Origin: Chryseolinea lacunae
Lineage (GTDB): Bacteria; Bacteroidota; Bacteroidia; Cytophagales; Cyclobacteriaceae
Assembly (NCBI RefSeq): GCF_016735595.1
Contig: NZ_JAERRB010000001.1
Span: forward strand, 1,116,001-1,180,000
DNA: 64,000 nucleotides
Direction: 5' to 3'
The position numbers were made by a program, and so were the translations under genes. This document shows, in pieces, positions 1 through 8,465 of this stretch; position 1 is the stretch's first letter, and every line of letters begins with the position of its first letter. The notes under the pieces are model-generated. The model made no database searches. It was not told the origin of the DNA and saw only the letters and a program-made list of their open reading frames with translations.

Positions 1-1
1 C

Positions 2-1912
2 TATTTCCGCGCCGGCAGTGTGTTGTATGACAACCCAAAAGACAGCACGCACCTTCAGGTGAAGGGCCTTCTGCTATCGAAAACCAGGCTCTCCCTTGGC
101 GCGTTGGATTTGAAGTGGAAGACCTTTATGGCCGTGGGCCAGTCGCTTAGCATCAACGACTATGTGTTTGATACCGAAGCACTGGGTCGTGTGGAATCGA
201 AAACGATACGCATCGAGTCGCTGGCCGTGAAAGGACGATTGCCCGCAGGCAAGGTGCACAAACCGGCGACACCAAAAAAAAATATATCGCTCGTGGTGAA
301 CGACGTCCAGATCGGGAAACTGGAAGCCGACGTGCACATGAAAGACCAGCACATCGCCTTCAACGCCAAAGAGCTTTCGGGCCGGGGCATCCGTTTTCAG
401 GAAGGCAAAATGCACTACCAGCACGTGATTGGGCGCATCGACAACATCCACTATCAGAAACCGGAAACAGACGTGCGTGTGGCCTCGATGGACTTCGACT
501 TCTTTGGCAAGAGCCGCATCACCAACGCAAAGGTGCACCACAAAAATCACGACATCGCATTGACGTCGGCCATGCTGGGTGAAATTAAACTGGAAGACCA
601 TGCCACCACCGTTGCGTATGTGACGCTGGCAGGCACCACCGTGCAACAGGATGACCAACCTCTGTTCACGACCGACAGCGTGTCGCTTCGAGGCATCGTT
701 CTGCCGCATGAAAAATCGCCGCACATCGGCGCGATGTTTGTCTATCGACCAATCATTCACCTCCACGCGCCGTCGCCTGCAAAAAAAGAAAAAACCAAAT
801 CATCAAAACCGCTGTCAACCGATGTGGTCGACAAGTTCGCGGCGTACGACGGCACCCTGACTACCGCCAAAGGCCAGACGTTTCGCTTCACCAAACTGCA
901 CGGCAGTCTGACCACGCCACACCGCAGTGTGCGTCTCGAAGGCGGCAAGTTCGACACCGAGAAGGCCGTGCTCCGTGTAGACGGACTGGATGTGGAAGAA
1001 AACAAGATCGCGGTAAAACTATTCACCATCACCCCACAAGATGCGTATGTGAAGAACCTGAACGTGTCAGCAAGTTTGTTGACTGGCGAATTGCACGATA
1101 TCGCCCTCACCGGCTTTAACCTCGACAGCCTGCTGGAGCGGAAGAAGCTGGTGGCGCAGGCCATGAATGTGGACCGGTTTGCACTGCACATCAGCAAAGA
1201 CAAACAGTTGCCCAGCGGAACGTTGAAAGATAAACCGTTTTTACTTCACGAAATGATGTCGCCAGCGGTGCACGTGAAGCAACTGAACGTGCGTGAAGGC
1301 TTTATACAATACCGCGAAACATCCGACAAGACCCACCGCGAGGGCGTGGTGGAACTTCACAAAATAAACCTCGCCGCCACCAGCCTTGGCCCCGACAACT
1401 ATCTATCGGACGGCATGGTACTGAATGCCTCCACGCGTCTCTACGACAAAGGTGAAATCAATCTGAAATACACGTACCTCTCGCCCACCCAATTTGGCTT
1501 GAAGGTAGACCTGAAACCTTTCGACCTCACGGTGCTAAACCAGATCATCGTTCCCGCCCAGGCCCTGGAAATAAGGTCGGGCTACCTCGAAGGCCTGCAG
1601 TTCGATGTGATTGCCGATCGCAACAAGGCTGTGGGCAATGCCACGATGAGCTATAAAAATCTGCACCTCGAAATATTTTCAAAGAACGATCCCGAGAAGA
1701 AAAATCTCGGCAGCAGTTTGCTCACGCTGCTGGCCGATGGCATTGTGTTGAGACATAACAAGGAAAACGCAACGGCGCCGATAGAGCAGGAGCGCATCGC
1801 CACAAAATCGGTGTTCAGCTATTGGGTGAAGATTGCCACACACGGCGCCATGAACGTGGTGCGTCATGGCAAGAGCCGCAAGAATGTGGCCGCGGCATCC
1901 GGAAAGAAATAA
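2..1912 (+). CDS. AsmA/DUF748-like envelope protein, C-terminal part (5' truncated)
   Basis: The reading frame is open from the first base (Tyr-Phe-Arg-Ala-Gly precede the first possible GTG at 20), so the gene starts outside the window. About 636 residues are visible. They are rich in short beta strands of alternating polar and hydrophobic residues, with no enzyme motif and no membrane segment. The recurring 'gel..iaL.gf' pattern and the C-terminal part (near ATMSYKNLHLEI, then a basic tail ending KSRKNVAAASGKK) resemble large AsmA/DUF748-type proteins that bridge or maintain the envelope. That assignment rests on overall character rather than a diagnostic motif. The gene is monocistronic as far as can be seen, with 293 bases to the next start. 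Confidence 0.55.
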   Translation, partial: YFRAGSVLYDNPKDSTHLQVKGLLLSKTRLSLGALDLKWKTFMAVGQSLSINDYVFDTEALGRVESKTIRIESLAVKGRLPAGKVHKPATPKKNISLVVNDVQIGKLEADVHMKDQHIAFNAKELSGRGIRFQEGKMHYQHVIGRIDNIHYQKPETDVRVASMDFDFFGKSRITNAKVHHKNHDIALTSAMLGEIKLEDHATTVAYVTLAGTTVQQDDQPLFTTDSVSLRGIVLPHEKSPHIGAMFVYRPIIHLHAPSPAKKEKTKSSKPLSTDVVDKFAAYDGTLTTAKGQTFRFTKLHGSLTTPHRSVRLEGGKFDTEKAVLRVDGLDVEENKIAVKLFTITPQDAYVKNLNVSASLLTGELHDIALTGFNLDSLLERKKLVAQAMNVDRFALHISKDKQLPSGTLKDKPFLLHEMMSPAVHVKQLNVREGFIQYRETSDKTHREGVVELHKINLAATSLGPDNYLSDGMVLNASTRLYDKGEINLKYTYLSPTQFGLKVDLKPFDLTVLNQIIVPAQALEIRSGYLEGLQFDVIADRNKAVGNATMSYKNLHLEIFSKNDPEKKNLGSSLLTLLADGIVLRHNKENATAPIEQERIATKSVFSYWVKIATHGAMNVVRHGKSRKNVAAASGKK

Positions 1913-2205
1913 ACGAAACGTGCGCGCTCGCATAGGGTGATCTTTTTCAGGAGTGCGACCTATCTATCTAACCCATAGACCAGCCTCTGAATTACGCTGA
2001 CATTCCCCCAGCTGGGGCGGCATGGGACCATTATTTTTTGTGGCGGTTAGCCAGAAATGAAACATTTGGTTTACTTTGTGAGCAACGCAAATTGGAACTT
2101 CGGGCCAACACCGCATGGACGCAAACGGGCTGGCCGTGGCGGGTTCAGGCCCGGGCAGACGCGAAAAAGCGGTTTGCAGTTGCTACGGCTACAAAACTCA
2201 TTAAC

Positions 2206-3654
2206 ATGGCAAATATCTGGATTAGAAAACCGCTTCAGCAATTGATGCAGGAAACGACTGACAAGGCTGTTGGCCTGCGGCGGACTTTGGGAAGATTCAA
2301 CCTCATCATGCTCGGCGTGGGCGGCATTATCGGCGCCGGCATCTTTGTGCTCACCGGCCAGGCGGCGGCTAACTATGCCGGGCCGGCCATCATCGTTTCG
2401 TTTGTGGTGGCGGGCGTTGCCTGCGGATTTGCCGGACTTTGTTATGCCGAATTTGCCTCGATGATCCCCATTGCGGGAAGTGCCTACACCTATGCCTATG
2501 CTACCCTCGGTGAATTTATCGCCTGGATCATTGGATGGGATTTGATATTGGAATACCTCTTCGGCGCAGCCACTGTGGCTGTGGGTTGGTCGGGCTACAT
2601 CGTGAGTTTTCTCAAAGACTTTGGCATCGTGATTCCCGAACGACTATGCAACGCGCCATTCATCTACGACACCGCGACGCACGAGTGGATACAAACGGGC
2701 AGCCTGGTGAACTTCCCCGCCATGTTCATCATCGCCGTCATCACCGTGTTGCTGGTGATCGGTATCCGCGAGTCGGCGAACTTCAACAACGTAATTGTGG
2801 TCATCAAAGTAACGGTGATCCTGCTGTTCATCGGCTTCGGCCTCAGCTATGTGTCAATGGACAACCTGCACCCGTTCATTCCTGAGAACACCGGCGTGTT
2901 CGGCAAGTTTGGATGGAGCGGCGTCTTCCGCGCCTCGGGCATTGTGTTCTATGCCTATCTCGGCTTCGACGCCGTGTCGACTGTGGCACAGGAAGTGAAG
3001 AACCCGCAACGCGACATGCCGTGGGGTATTCTCGGATCGCTCATTGTGTGCACGGTGCTCTACATCACCGTAGGCTTTGTGATGACGGGCATGGTTTCCT
3101 ACACCGAACTGAACACCGCTGCTCCCATTGCCGTGGCCGTTGACTCAGCAGGCAGTGCCTTGCAGTGGCTGAGAACACCGATCAAGATTGGCGCTATCGC
3201 CGGTTTGAGCTCGGTAATCCTTGTGATGCTGATCGGTCAGTCGCGCATCTTTTTCTCCATGGCCAACGATGGCCTCTTGCCCAAGAGCTTTGGCAAAACA
3301 CACTCGAAATTCAAAACGCCCTACATCACCACCATCGTCACCGGCGGTTTGGCCATGATCATCACCGGCTTGTTTCCCATCAACCTGCTGGGCGAACTGG
3401 TATCGATCGGCACCTTGCTCGCCTTCGTGCTGGTGTGTGCCGGCGTGCTGATGCTGCGCTACAAGAGCCCCGAAATACCACGTCCGTTCAAAACACCATT
3501 TTTCCCCGCAGTGCCCATCCTGGGTATCCTCACATCCCTTGGCGTGATGGCTACATTGCCCGGCGACACCTGGATTCGTTTGATTGCTTGGATGGCCATT
3601 GGTGTGGTGATTTACTTCACGTATAGTATTAAGAAGAGTAAGCTCAATAATTAG
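2206..3654 (+). CDS. APC-superfamily amino acid permease (cationic amino acid transporter type)
   Basis: Inner-membrane amino acid transporter of 482 residues with about 12 hydrophobic helices. TM1 carries the family signature GVGGIIGAGIFVLTG (about residues 28-42), the unwound helix that contacts the substrate backbone in APC carriers. The motif YAYLGFDAVSTVAQEVKNP is the TM6-loop signature of the YfnA/CAT subgroup. I chose ATG 2206 because the longer open frame from 2038 adds a basic, non-hydrophobic leader unlike the family and because 2206 gives the normal N-terminus. The substrate is probably a basic or neutral amino acid and cannot be fixed from sequence. It stands alone and converges on the S9 peptidase gene across an inverted repeat. 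Confidence 0.88.
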   Translation: MANIWIRKPLQQLMQETTDKAVGLRRTLGRFNLIMLGVGGIIGAGIFVLTGQAAANYAGPAIIVSFVVAGVACGFAGLCYAEFASMIPIAGSAYTYAYATLGEFIAWIIGWDLILEYLFGAATVAVGWSGYIVSFLKDFGIVIPERLCNAPFIYDTATHEWIQTGSLVNFPAMFIIAVITVLLVIGIRESANFNNVIVVIKVTVILLFIGFGLSYVSMDNLHPFIPENTGVFGKFGWSGVFRASGIVFYAYLGFDAVSTVAQEVKNPQRDMPWGILGSLIVCTVLYITVGFVMTGMVSYTELNTAAPIAVAVDSAGSALQWLRTPIKIGAIAGLSSVILVMLIGQSRIFFSMANDGLLPKSFGKTHSKFKTPYITTIVTGGLAMIITGLFPINLLGELVSIGTLLAFVLVCAGVLMLRYKSPEIPRPFKTPFFPAVPILGILTSLGVMATLPGDTWIRLIAWMAIGVVIYFTYSIKKSKLNN

Positions 3655-3666
3655 TATTGAGTCTTT

Positions 3667-3727
3667 AGTCTTTAGTCCTGAGTATCGAGTGTTCAATAGT
3701 AGTACTCAATACTCAGGACTAAAGACT
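3667..3727. repeat. 24-bp inverted repeat between convergent genes (terminator or REP-like element)
   Basis: Arms 3667-3690 and 3704-3727 are complementary at 23 of 24 positions around a 13-base loop, and both consist of AGT/ACT-rich units (AGTCTTTAGTCCTGAGT). The left side also contains a partial direct duplication of TTTAGTC. The element fills the gap between the permease stop and the peptidase stop, so its hairpin could end transcription from both sides. The low GC of the stem and the lack of a T-run are unlike the other terminators here, so a mobile or REP-type palindrome is an alternative. Confidence 0.7.
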
Positions 3728-3737
3728 ATAGACCAAA

Positions 3738-5852
3738 CTACGGCTTCAGATACTTCACAAAAAACTCCGCCGTCGCCCTGTCGATCTTCACCGCGTTTGA
3801 ATATTTCATCCAGTGATGCGTGTCGTCAACAACCACCAGGGTTTCTAAGGGAACACCTTTCTTCTCCAGGCGCACCACCAGGTCGGTGCTTTGATTGAAA
3901 CGCACATTGCGGTCATCGTCGGCGTGGATGATGAGCACGGGCGATGTCCAGGTGGAAACATAGGCGACCGGCGATGATTGCCATGCCACATCCTTGGCGC
4001 GCTGAAAGTCGGGAATCTTTTCGTAGTGGTCGTCGCGGGCATCGAAATCTCTGGCCGTAATAAAATCGTGCACGCCGTGAATGTCTACGCCGGCGGTAAA
4101 CAATTTTGAGTCACGGGCCAGCGCAAGGGCCGTGAGAAAGCCGCCATAGGAGCCGCCATAAATACCGATGCGCGATGGATCTACGTTAGGTTGTTTGCTC
4201 AACCATTCGCCCGCTGCTTTCACATCGAGGTATTCCGATGCTCCGGATGCACCGGCGCGTGCCGGCTGATGAAAATCAAATCCATAACCAATGCCAAGCC
4301 GATAGTTTACCGACACCACCACAAACCCCAGGCTGGCGAGGTATTGATTGAGCGCATAGGCATTTGAATAATATTCAGAATAATGCCACCCCAACAACAT
4401 CTGTCGTGGTGGTCCGCCGTGCACATACACAATGGCAGGCTTCTTTGCGACACCCGATGGCGGCGTGAACACATCGGCATGCACCGTCGCACCATCGCTT
4501 GCCGTGAACGTCACCTTGGAAGGCGTCACCAATTTATTGAGCGGAAAATCTTTTGGTATCAGATCGGCAGCCAGCGGTTGCATGCGTTTGGTTGCCCCCA
4601 GCAACGGCATCACTACGGGAAGCGGCGGACGTTGGGCGGTTGCGCCAATGCACGCAAGCGTGGCACCATCGCCGGTGATGACGGGTGTCCACTCCAGGCC
4701 ATTGCCAGGTGTCAACACTTCGGGCGCAGCGCGATCCACGGGCACGCGCACAATGTGGCGACGGTCGAGATCGAGCGCATCGGGGCCGGTGTTGGCGCTG
4801 AACGTGAGCCATTTTTTGTCGGCACTCAGGCGAATGTGTTCTGCCATGAAGTTGCCGGGGGTGAGCAACATTTCCTTACCACCTTGCGCTGGGATGGAGT
4901 ATAGATGCGGCCATCCGTCGTGGTAGGAAAGAAACACCACGCGGTTGCTGGCACCCCAATGCAGGTTGGTGCCTCCGTGTGTGGTGGGAAGCGAACCTCG
5001 CAGTGTTTTAGGCGCAGCCCAAAGCAATGATGCTTTGCCCGACGCAGCATCGGCCACCCACAGCGACCAAGGGTTGTGCCGGCGCGTGAGCAGGGAGTCG
5101 GGCGTGCCGCCTGGTGACGGCAGGCGTACAAAAACAAGTTTCGAACCATCGGGCGACCAACGTGGTGAGCGATCGCGCGCGAAGGCCGGGGCGATCCATT
5201 GCAGTGGCGTGGCAGCGTCTTTGAACACACCAACAAGTGCATGATCGCCGCGCGTCGTCACAAACGCCAGCCGGCTTCCATCGGGCGACCACTGAAGATC
5301 GCTCACGGTGCCGCGTGTGGTGAACAAATTTTTCGACGCGGCCGATCCATCGATGGGCACCGTGTGCACCTGATCGCTCTTCACAAACACCACCACATCG
5401 CTCTTTGGCGACAGTGCGGGGTCGTCGCCTTCGGCCAGTGTCTTTGCTTCGCCACCTGCAAAGGGGATGCTGATGAGCTGCACCTTCAACGGCTCTGCGG
5501 CAAACGCCGGGTTCACGGGCAACGCTCCGTCCCAGTTGGAACCATGTTCGCCACCCCGCACATAGACCACCCACTGGCCATCTGCAGAAATCGACAGGCT
5601 TGTGATTTCCTGTGCATCATCGGCGGTGTAGTGTGTGAGCCTGCGCGGTTTAAAATCGGGCCCTTCGGCCACATACACGTTGCGCTTCCCCTGCTCGTCT
5701 ACAGCCCACGCTATTTTGGAACCACTTGATGAAGCGGTCAGCTCGGTGGGAAAGGGATAGGATTTTACAGATTCAAGCGTGAAAGACTGGGCATTGCCCA
5801 TGCGACACACAGCCAGGAGGATGGCGAGTTTCGGAAAGAAATATTTTGCCAT
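3738..5852 (-). CDS. Secreted S9 family prolyl oligopeptidase/dipeptidyl peptidase
   Basis: Serine peptidase of 704 residues that probably cleaves proline-containing peptides in the periplasm. The N-terminus MAKYFFPKLAILLAV...GNAQS is a signal peptide. Residues ~30-400 hold TolB/WD-like propeller blades (WSPDGSRLAFV, WSPDGSKLVFV). The C-terminal alpha/beta hydrolase domain contains the oxyanion-side motif VHGGPPRQM, the nucleophile elbow GIYGGSYGG (Ser568), the acid in IHADDDRNV (~645-647) and the catalytic His in DDTHHW (~679). Length and order match the S9 family. It is followed downstream by the inverted repeat at 3667. Subfamily (DPP IV-like or acylaminoacyl peptidase-like) is not resolved. 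Confidence 0.92.
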   Translation of the reverse strand: MAKYFFPKLAILLAVCRMGNAQSFTLESVKSYPFPTELTASSSGSKIAWAVDEQGKRNVYVAEGPDFKPRRLTHYTADDAQEITSLSISADGQWVVYVRGGEHGSNWDGALPVNPAFAAEPLKVQLISIPFAGGEAKTLAEGDDPALSPKSDVVVFVKSDQVHTVPIDGSAASKNLFTTRGTVSDLQWSPDGSRLAFVTTRGDHALVGVFKDAATPLQWIAPAFARDRSPRWSPDGSKLVFVRLPSPGGTPDSLLTRRHNPWSLWVADAASGKASLLWAAPKTLRGSLPTTHGGTNLHWGASNRVVFLSYHDGWPHLYSIPAQGGKEMLLTPGNFMAEHIRLSADKKWLTFSANTGPDALDLDRRHIVRVPVDRAAPEVLTPGNGLEWTPVITGDGATLACIGATAQRPPLPVVMPLLGATKRMQPLAADLIPKDFPLNKLVTPSKVTFTASDGATVHADVFTPPSGVAKKPAIVYVHGGPPRQMLLGWHYSEYYSNAYALNQYLASLGFVVVSVNYRLGIGYGFDFHQPARAGASGASEYLDVKAAGEWLSKQPNVDPSRIGIYGGSYGGFLTALALARDSKLFTAGVDIHGVHDFITARDFDARDDHYEKIPDFQRAKDVAWQSSPVAYVSTWTSPVLIIHADDDRNVRFNQSTDLVVRLEKKGVPLETLVVVDDTHHWMKYSNAVKIDRATAEFFVKYLKP

Positions 5853-6009
5853 GCGGGTTCAGGGATAAGATCAAATCCAAGATAACAGGAAATGAAATGA
5901 TCATCCAGCGCAGGAACAGGTTGATGCGGATTTATTTTATGAAAGGAAAGCAACCCGGCACACGGCACGGCGGAATCGTTGACGAGGACACCCTTCTTTT
6001 TGCTGACTA

Positions 6010-6903
6010 CTACAACTCAATTTCTTCTTTCAGGAATTTAATAAAGTACTCATAGTATTCGGGGCGTTCCGGATGGTTGAGGATGGCTGCGTACTGCTGG
6101 CGATGCAGGCCTTCGGGGGTGACACGCACCGTGCGCAGCGCAGGGTGTGTGAGGTAGGGTTTCAATGCCCAACGCGCCATCACCAGCACGCCCATGTCGG
6201 CCTTCACCATTTCTACCGAAGCCTCTGTTAGCGGAAGAATGGTGAGGTTGGCGGGTTGCACACAGGCGGGACTTAGCACCCGCTGATACACGGTGACAGT
6301 GCTCAAGGGCTCGGAGTGGATGATCAGATTTTCGGTTTCGAAGTCGCTCGCCACCACAAATTCTTTTTTTGTCCACGGGTGTGACTCAGGCACCAGGGCC
6401 AGCATCTCGTCCTGGAACAGCTCTATGTACTCAATCTTATCGTTCACGATGGGATCGCACGTGATGGCCAGGTCGATTTCACCTTGCAGCAATTTCTGTA
6501 TGGGGCGGTGTGTTGCCTCGAACGCAATCTTCACATTGATGTTCGGAAAGTCGACGTTGAATTTTTTGAGCACGGCCGGCACCCAGTGATAGCTGGTATA
6601 GCATTCGGTGCTCATACGGATGGTGCCCGTTTCGCCCTTGATGAGCTGCTTCACTTCGCGCTCGATCTTGTCCATCTCCTGCAGCACGGCATAGGCCGAC
6701 GCGAGTATCTTTTCACCCACATCGGTGAGCACAAGCTTCTTGCCGATGCGATGAAAGATCTTGGCGCCCACCTGCAATTCGGCTTCACGCAACTGGTGAC
6801 TGAGGGCACTGGGGGTAAGGTGAAGTTTATCGATGGCGTTGGCGATGCTGCCTTCTTCTACAATGGCTTTGATGAGGCGCAGGTGACGGATTTCCAGGTT
6901 CAT
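6010..6903 (-). CDS. LysR-family transcriptional regulator, MetR-like
   Basis: Regulator of 297 residues: an N-terminal winged helix-turn-helix (residues ~1-60, SIANAIDKLHLTPSALSHQL) and a type-2 periplasmic-binding-protein effector domain (~90-290). The segment TECYTSYHWVPAVL corresponds in my recollection to the homocysteine-binding region of enterobacterial MetR, and the flanking sequence also looks MetR-like rather than CysB- or OxyR-like. It is divergent from the rhodanese gene at 7045 across 141 bp, the usual arrangement for a LysR protein and its target. A link to sulfur amino acid metabolism is inferred from the MetR likeness plus the rhodanese. Confidence 0.85.
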   Translation of the reverse strand: MNLEIRHLRLIKAIVEEGSIANAIDKLHLTPSALSHQLREAELQVGAKIFHRIGKKLVLTDVGEKILASAYAVLQEMDKIEREVKQLIKGETGTIRMSTECYTSYHWVPAVLKKFNVDFPNINVKIAFEATHRPIQKLLQGEIDLAITCDPIVNDKIEYIELFQDEMLALVPESHPWTKKEFVVASDFETENLIIHSEPLSTVTVYQRVLSPACVQPANLTILPLTEASVEMVKADMGVLVMARWALKPYLTHPALRTVRVTPEGLHRQQYAAILNHPERPEYYEYFIKFLKEEIEL

Positions 6904-7009
6904 GTGCTAAAATTACGATTCCCCTAAACGTAAAGAACACCTGGCTAGCCTGAATATTTTTCACCATCAGCCCTCTTTTATTTCACTTTTCCTGCACGGT
7001 AGTCCAACC

Positions 7010-7017
7010 TACTTTTG
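7010..7017 (+). promoter_or_regulatory. -7 element TACTTTTG of the rhodanese gene
   Basis: A perfect match to the Bacteroidota -7 consensus TAnnTTTG, 28 bases before ATG 7045, leaving a leader of about 20 nt. It lies in the LysR/rhodanese divergent region, where the LysR protein would be expected to bind. Confidence 0.6.
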
Positions 7018-7044
7018 AGAAATCACCAAAACTCAAACACTGCC

Positions 7045-7449
7045 ATGAACGAACAACTGAAGCATTACCAGGACAAACTAGCCTTCGAAATTGACTCGGC
7101 CGATGTAGCCGATTTTTTTAGCCGCCCGTCCGCCACCGAGAAGCTGGTGGTGATCGATGCCCGGGGCAACGATGCCTTTCAACACGAACACATTCCAGGC
7201 GCCATCAGCTTTCCACACCGCACCATGAACGCCGACACGGTGAAAACCCTCGACAAAGACACAACCTATGTTACCTACTGCGACGGCATCGGTTGCAATG
7301 CATCTACCAAAGGCGCGCTGAAGCTGTCGACCTACGGCTTTAGGGTGAAAGAACTGATGGGCGGCCTCGACTGGTGGAAACGCGATGGCTACTCTACCGA
7401 AGGCCTAGCCGGCGTGGAACGGAACATGAGTGTTCAATGTGCTTGCTAG
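7045..7449 (+). CDS. Rhodanese-like single-domain sulfurtransferase
   Basis: A cytoplasmic single rhodanese domain of 134 residues. CDC25-like start VVIDARGNDAF.HEHIPGAI (residues ~35-54), then the active-site loop TYVTYCDGIGCNAS with the candidate persulfide cysteine Cys79 and a second cysteine, Cys84. The loop CDGIGCNAS replaces the more usual CxxGxRS, so substrate preference may differ from GlpE. ATG 7045 was chosen over the TTG at 7015 because 7015 lies inside the -7 element. It probably transfers sulfane sulfur; its divergence from a MetR-like regulator suggests control by sulfur amino acid status (inference). A terminator hairpin follows at 7486. Confidence 0.85.
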   Translation: MNEQLKHYQDKLAFEIDSADVADFFSRPSATEKLVVIDARGNDAFQHEHIPGAISFPHRTMNADTVKTLDKDTTYVTYCDGIGCNASTKGALKLSTYGFRVKELMGGLDWWKRDGYSTEGLAGVERNMSVQCAC

Positions 7450-7485
7450 GAACAACTTTCTGAACAACCAGCCCTCCTCCCTGCC

Positions 7486-7523
7486 AGGACGGGCGTCTTC
7501 AATAGATGCCTGTCCTTTCTTTT
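7486..7523 (+). terminator. Rho-independent terminator after the rhodanese gene
   Basis: Arms 7486-7497 and 7505-7516 form a 12-bp stem (AGGACGGGCGTC with two G-U pairs) and a 7-base loop, followed by TTCTTTTTG. Confidence 0.75.
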
Positions 7524-7589
7524 TGTGGGTTGTTTCGCCTTCGATCGTTTTGCAGCGCTCAACCGTCTAAAAGGGAAACATCATACAAC

Positions 7590-8393
7590 ATGAAAAATTT
7601 AACGAACAAGGTAGCGGCCGTCTTTGCCGCCTCGGGCGAGATTGCCGGCGTGGTGGCGAAAGCCTTTGCGCAACATGGTGCAAAAGTTTATGTGTCAGCT
7701 CGAAAGGCAGAAGCGGCCATGGCGCTGGCCGACGAAATAAATCAACAGGGCGGCCAAGCCGAAGCCGCTGCAGTAGATGCCCTGAATGAAAACGAGGTGG
7801 ACAAACACCTGGCGCACATTGCGCAAACTAACGGTTCGCTCGATGTGGTGTTCAATGGCATCGGACTGAACATCGCCGAGATAGGAGGAGGTCTGCCCAC
7901 TACGCAACTTCCTTTGGAACACTTTCTGAAAACCTTTGAAGTGCATTGTGGCTCACAGTTCCTAACCTCGCGACTGGCCGCGAAACACATGATTGCCTGC
8001 CAGGCCGGTGGCACCATTCTCACCCTCACGGCGGCCTTGTCGCGACTGAAACTCCCTTTCACTTCCGGCAGCACAGCGGCGTGCTGTGCCATTGAAGGCC
8101 TGACGCGCGTGATGGCGGCCGAATTTGGAAAACACGACATCAAGGTGATTTGCCTCAACGTCGCCGCGCTGCAAGAGACGCGCAGAATAAAAGAAGTGAA
8201 CCTGTGGAATGGCCGCATGCTGGGAATGGAAGCCGCTGATGTGGCCACGCGGTCAACACAATTTAACCTTCTGAAAACCGGAGTCACCCTCCAGCACGTG
8301 GGCGAGGTGGCGGCCTGCCTGGCTTCGGACTATGGCGTCACTTTCAACAGCCATATTGTGGATGTGGATTGTGGAAGATCCAACGTAATCTGA
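7590..8393 (+). CDS. SDR-family protein with altered catalytic residues
   Basis: Rossmann-fold protein of 267 residues with the short-chain dehydrogenase layout: nucleotide-binding loop AAVFAASGEIAG (residues 9-20), NGIG after strand 4 (~89-92, usual NNAG), and the helix-5 region GSTAACCAIEGLTR (~160-173). In classical SDRs the last region reads YxxxK; here Gly160 and Ala164 stand at the Tyr and Lys positions and Thr147 at the Ser position. Either it binds NAD(P) without classical catalysis or it uses other residues. ATG 7590 was preferred to an upstream TTG because it gives the standard N-terminus. It lies 72 bp upstream of a sigma factor gene and may be cotranscribed with it. Confidence 0.82.
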   Translation: MKNLTNKVAAVFAASGEIAGVVAKAFAQHGAKVYVSARKAEAAMALADEINQQGGQAEAAAVDALNENEVDKHLAHIAQTNGSLDVVFNGIGLNIAEIGGGLPTTQLPLEHFLKTFEVHCGSQFLTSRLAAKHMIACQAGGTILTLTAALSRLKLPFTSGSTAACCAIEGLTRVMAAEFGKHDIKVICLNVAALQETRRIKEVNLWNGRMLGMEAADVATRSTQFNLLKTGVTLQHVGEVAACLASDYGVTFNSHIVDVDCGRSNVI

Positions 8394-8465
8394 ATATATT
8401 GAAGGGCCGGACGGCTGCGAAGGCCCTTCACCACACACAACATTGTCAACACCAAAATTGACGCT

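Noticed and set aside
1913-2205. Open frame extension of the permease upstream to 2038
   Set aside because: The added residues are basic and unlike any permease N-terminus; ATG 2206 gives the normal length.
8401-8429. GAAGGGCC/GGCCCTTC hairpin between SDR and sigma factor as a terminator
   Set aside because: No T-run follows; at most a weak attenuator or an RNA-stability element.
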